Below, one piece after another: positions 62,597-64,000 of a DNA stretch of 64,000 nucleotides. The first letter of the stretch is position 1. Every line of letters begins with the position of its first letter. The translations under genes and the position numbers were made by a program. A model generated the notes under the pieces. The model made no database searches. It saw nothing but the letters and a program-made list of their open reading frames with translations, and was not told where the DNA came from. Origin of the DNA: Saprospiraceae bacterium (GTDB lineage: Bacteria > Bacteroidota > Bacteroidia > Chitinophagales > Saprospiraceae); the NCBI GenBank assembly GCA_016720635.1, contig JADKKF010000008.1, forward strand, positions 1 to 64,000. The letters are read 5' to 3'.

Positions 62597-63082
62597 ATGA
62601 ATATTGATGCCGATATAAGGAAAGTTTTAGAGGCTGTGACCGATCCTGAAATTCCTGTTATCAGTATTGAAGAATTGGGCATTTTAAGAGAAATCGTACA
62701 AGAAAAAAATTCCATCACCGTATTTATTTCGCCTACGTATAGTGGCTGTCCCGCTATGGACATCATAGCATTCGATATCAAAAAGGCAATGGCAGAAAAA
62801 GGATATCAAAACGTCGAAGTAAAATATCAACTTTCACCAGCTTGGACTACTGATGATATCAGTGAAATTGGTAGAGAAAAACTAAAAAATTATGGCATCG
62901 CACCTCCAGAAAAACTTATGCCAAATGAAAATGGGCTTTTCCAAAATGAAAAAAATCCAAGTTGCCCAAGATGTAATAGCGAAAATACAAAACTCATCAG
63001 TCTATTTGGTTCTACTCCTTGCAAATCACTCCATCAATGCCTAGATTGCCAAGAGCCATTTGATAAATTTAAATGCCACTAA
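62597..63082 (+). CDS. paaD: Phenylacetate pathway assembly protein PaaD (DUF59 family)
   Basis: From ATG 62597 the product is 161 residues; the frame is open further upstream inside paaC, but 62597 gives the conserved start DIRKVLEAVTDPEIPVISIE. FISPTYSGCPAMDIIAFDIK contains the DUF59 Cys, and the C-terminal CPRCNSENTKLI and CKSLHQCLDCQEPF form a four-Cys zinc or iron-sulphur knuckle. PaaD is thought to help mature the iron centre of PaaA. One base after paaC; its end overlaps paaI by ten bases. Confidence 0.95.
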   Translation: MNIDADIRKVLEAVTDPEIPVISIEELGILREIVQEKNSITVFISPTYSGCPAMDIIAFDIKKAMAEKGYQNVEVKYQLSPAWTTDDISEIGREKLKNYGIAPPEKLMPNENGLFQNEKNPSCPRCNSENTKLISLFGSTPCKSLHQCLDCQEPFDKFKCH

Positions 63083-63504
63083 ATGCGATGATGAATCACA
63101 GAGAAATTGTAGATACCATGATGCAAGGAGACTTATTCAGCCAATGGCTTGGTATAGAGATCCTTGAAACGGCACCTGGATATGCTCGTATATCGATGAA
63201 AGTTCGTGCCGACATGGTCAATGGTTTTGGTATTTGTCACGGAGGGATTAGTTTTTCACTGGCAGATAGCGTATTTGCCTTTGCTTCCAATTCTTATGGA
63301 GAACAATGCGTGTCTATCGATACTTCTATCAATCATCTGAAGCCTATTCGGGTGGATGATATTTTGACAGCGACAAGTTTAGAGATTAATAAAGGAAAAT
63401 CCTTGAGGCTTTATGAAGTTACAATCACCAATCAAAATAGCGAAAAAGTAGCGTGGTTTAAAGGTACAGTATTTAACACAGGAAAGATCTGGGCGCAGAA
63501 GTGA
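63073..63504 (+). CDS. paaI: Hydroxyphenylacetyl-CoA thioesterase PaaI
   Basis: A 143-residue hot-dog-fold thioesterase. DMVNGFGICHGGISFSLADS followed by VFAFASNSYG is the PaaI active-site block with the HGG loop and catalytic Asp, and INHLKPIRVDDILTA the second conserved stretch. PaaI hydrolyses dead-end CoA esters that would trap CoA during phenylacetate degradation. The ATG at 63073 overlaps paaD by ten bases; ATG 63088 is a possible alternative. It is the last gene of the cluster; a 193-base AT-rich gap without a gene or clear promoter precedes dnaN. Confidence 0.93.
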   Translation: MPLNAMMNHREIVDTMMQGDLFSQWLGIEILETAPGYARISMKVRADMVNGFGICHGGISFSLADSVFAFASNSYGEQCVSIDTSINHLKPIRVDDILTATSLEINKGKSLRLYEVTITNQNSEKVAWFKGTVFNTGKIWAQK

Positions 63505-63697
63505 TAGCATATAATGCATTAATTACTAGGTATTTACACATTCAAATAAAAAATTTAGATAATTATACTATTAAATAAGGTCAAAAGCCAATAACTTCGC
63601 ATATTGGATGATTGAATTTCAAGGATTTACAAAGTTTTTGATCTGAATTATTCTGATATTTTTTTAGGTAAGAATGCGCTAAAAATTAGTTTCAATT

Positions 63698-64000
63698 ATG
63701 AAATTCGTAGTTTCCTCTTCTGATTTGCTAAAGGTCTGCCAAATAGCCTATGGTTCTATTGGTACCAATTCATTTAATCCCCTTATGGAGGATTTTTTAT
63801 TCGACTTAAAGGATAATAAGCTAACTGTTTCTGCAACCAATGGAGATACGAATATTGTATCTACCATCCATGTCGAAGCTGAAGAAAATGCCAAGCTTAC
63901 CTTGAATGCAAAAATATTGATAGAAACCCTAAAGGCATTGCCCACGCAGCCTATCACTTTGGAATTCGTCGAAGAGCAAAGATCCGTAGAGATAACTTCA
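63698..64000 (+). CDS. dnaN: DNA polymerase III beta subunit (sliding clamp), N-terminal part
   Basis: The frame opens at ATG 63698 and runs off the right edge (101 residues). MKFVVSSSDLLKVCQIAYGS, NPLMEDFLFDLKDNKLTVSA followed by TNGDTNIVSTIHVEAEE, and LNAKILIETLKALPTQPITL are the first-domain strands and helices of a bacterial beta clamp. DnaN tethers polymerases to DNA. The usual neighbour dnaA is not upstream, so this is not a dnaA-dnaN origin arrangement in this window. Confidence 0.93.
   Translation, partial: MKFVVSSSDLLKVCQIAYGSIGTNSFNPLMEDFLFDLKDNKLTVSATNGDTNIVSTIHVEAEENAKLTLNAKILIETLKALPTQPITLEFVEEQRSVEITS

Noticed and set aside
1..64000. CRISPR array, tRNA or rRNA genes
   Set aside because: No regularly spaced direct repeats, no cloverleaf with a conserved T-arm and no ribosomal RNA signature were seen by eye; a tRNA scan would be needed to exclude tRNAs firmly.

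Overview
The window comes from a Bacteroidota chromosome, most likely a free-living or activated-sludge member of the Saprospiria/Chitinophagales side of the phylum (inference). The evidence is low-to-moderate GC, type IX secretion (T9SS) C-terminal domains, a PorV/PorQ-family protein, a SusC-like TonB receptor, DUF6029 and Omp28-type proteins, many SPII lipoproteins, and -7 boxes of the Bacteroidota form TAnnTTTG in front of several genes. No rRNA, tRNA or CRISPR array was recognised.

Layout. 1-2.5 kb is a mobile-DNA scar: the start of a secreted protein (running off the left edge), a decayed REP-associated tyrosine transposase (RAYT) framed by two halves of a REP element, a small lipoprotein, two complete inverted REP pairs (REPINs), and a GC-rich structured repeat. 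2.7-8.1 kb is the rimP-nusA-infB operon plus a TIGR02757 gene. 8.4-12.8 kb holds twin SH3b secreted proteins and a large S41 protease homologue that seems to have lost its catalytic serine. 13-16.2 kb is a small defence-like island (ParDE, a DUF1016/YhcG PDDEXK nuclease, a frameshifted PutAbiC-like abortive-infection gene, a DUF2158 protein), interspersed with hairpin repeats. 16.6-21.2 kb is an operon on the minus strand: nitronate monooxygenase, DUF6029 outer-membrane protein, Omp28-like lipoprotein, galE. A 926-residue T9SS propeller protein follows, divergent from penicillin-binding protein 1A.

24.3-34.1 kb carries PBP1A, an alpha/beta hydrolase, an ECF sigma factor followed by a membrane-anchored barrel-like protein, a GT2 glycosyltransferase, a tightly overlapping four-gene minus-strand operon with a phosphopantetheinyl transferase, and a D-2-hydroxyacid dehydrogenase. 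34.4-43.2 kb is a cell-surface locus: TonB receptor, a very large T9SS-type surface protein broken by one extra G in a G6 run, and a PorV/PorQ-family protein; a clear terminator closes it. Then come greA, a HIT hydrolase, a T9SS M1 aminopeptidase, a POT peptide transporter, gcvT and a GbsR-type regulator.

49.8-64 kb is mostly housekeeping and envelope: trpS, ridA, a GH89-like lipoprotein, a MarR regulator, a large cytoplasmic protein of unknown function, exonuclease III, a small outer-membrane protein, an M90/MtfA-like protein without its zinc motif, a XerD-type recombinase, a GT4 glycosyltransferase, an EnvC-type amidase activator, paaB-paaC-paaD-paaI (phenylacetyl-CoA epoxidase parts without paaA), and the start of dnaN.

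The most interesting signals are the REPIN/RAYT system with a decayed transposase sitting between REP halves, a 110-base multi-hairpin repeat family with a covarying stem, three apparent pseudoenzymes (S41, GH89, M90), and two homopolymer frameshifts in otherwise intact genes.
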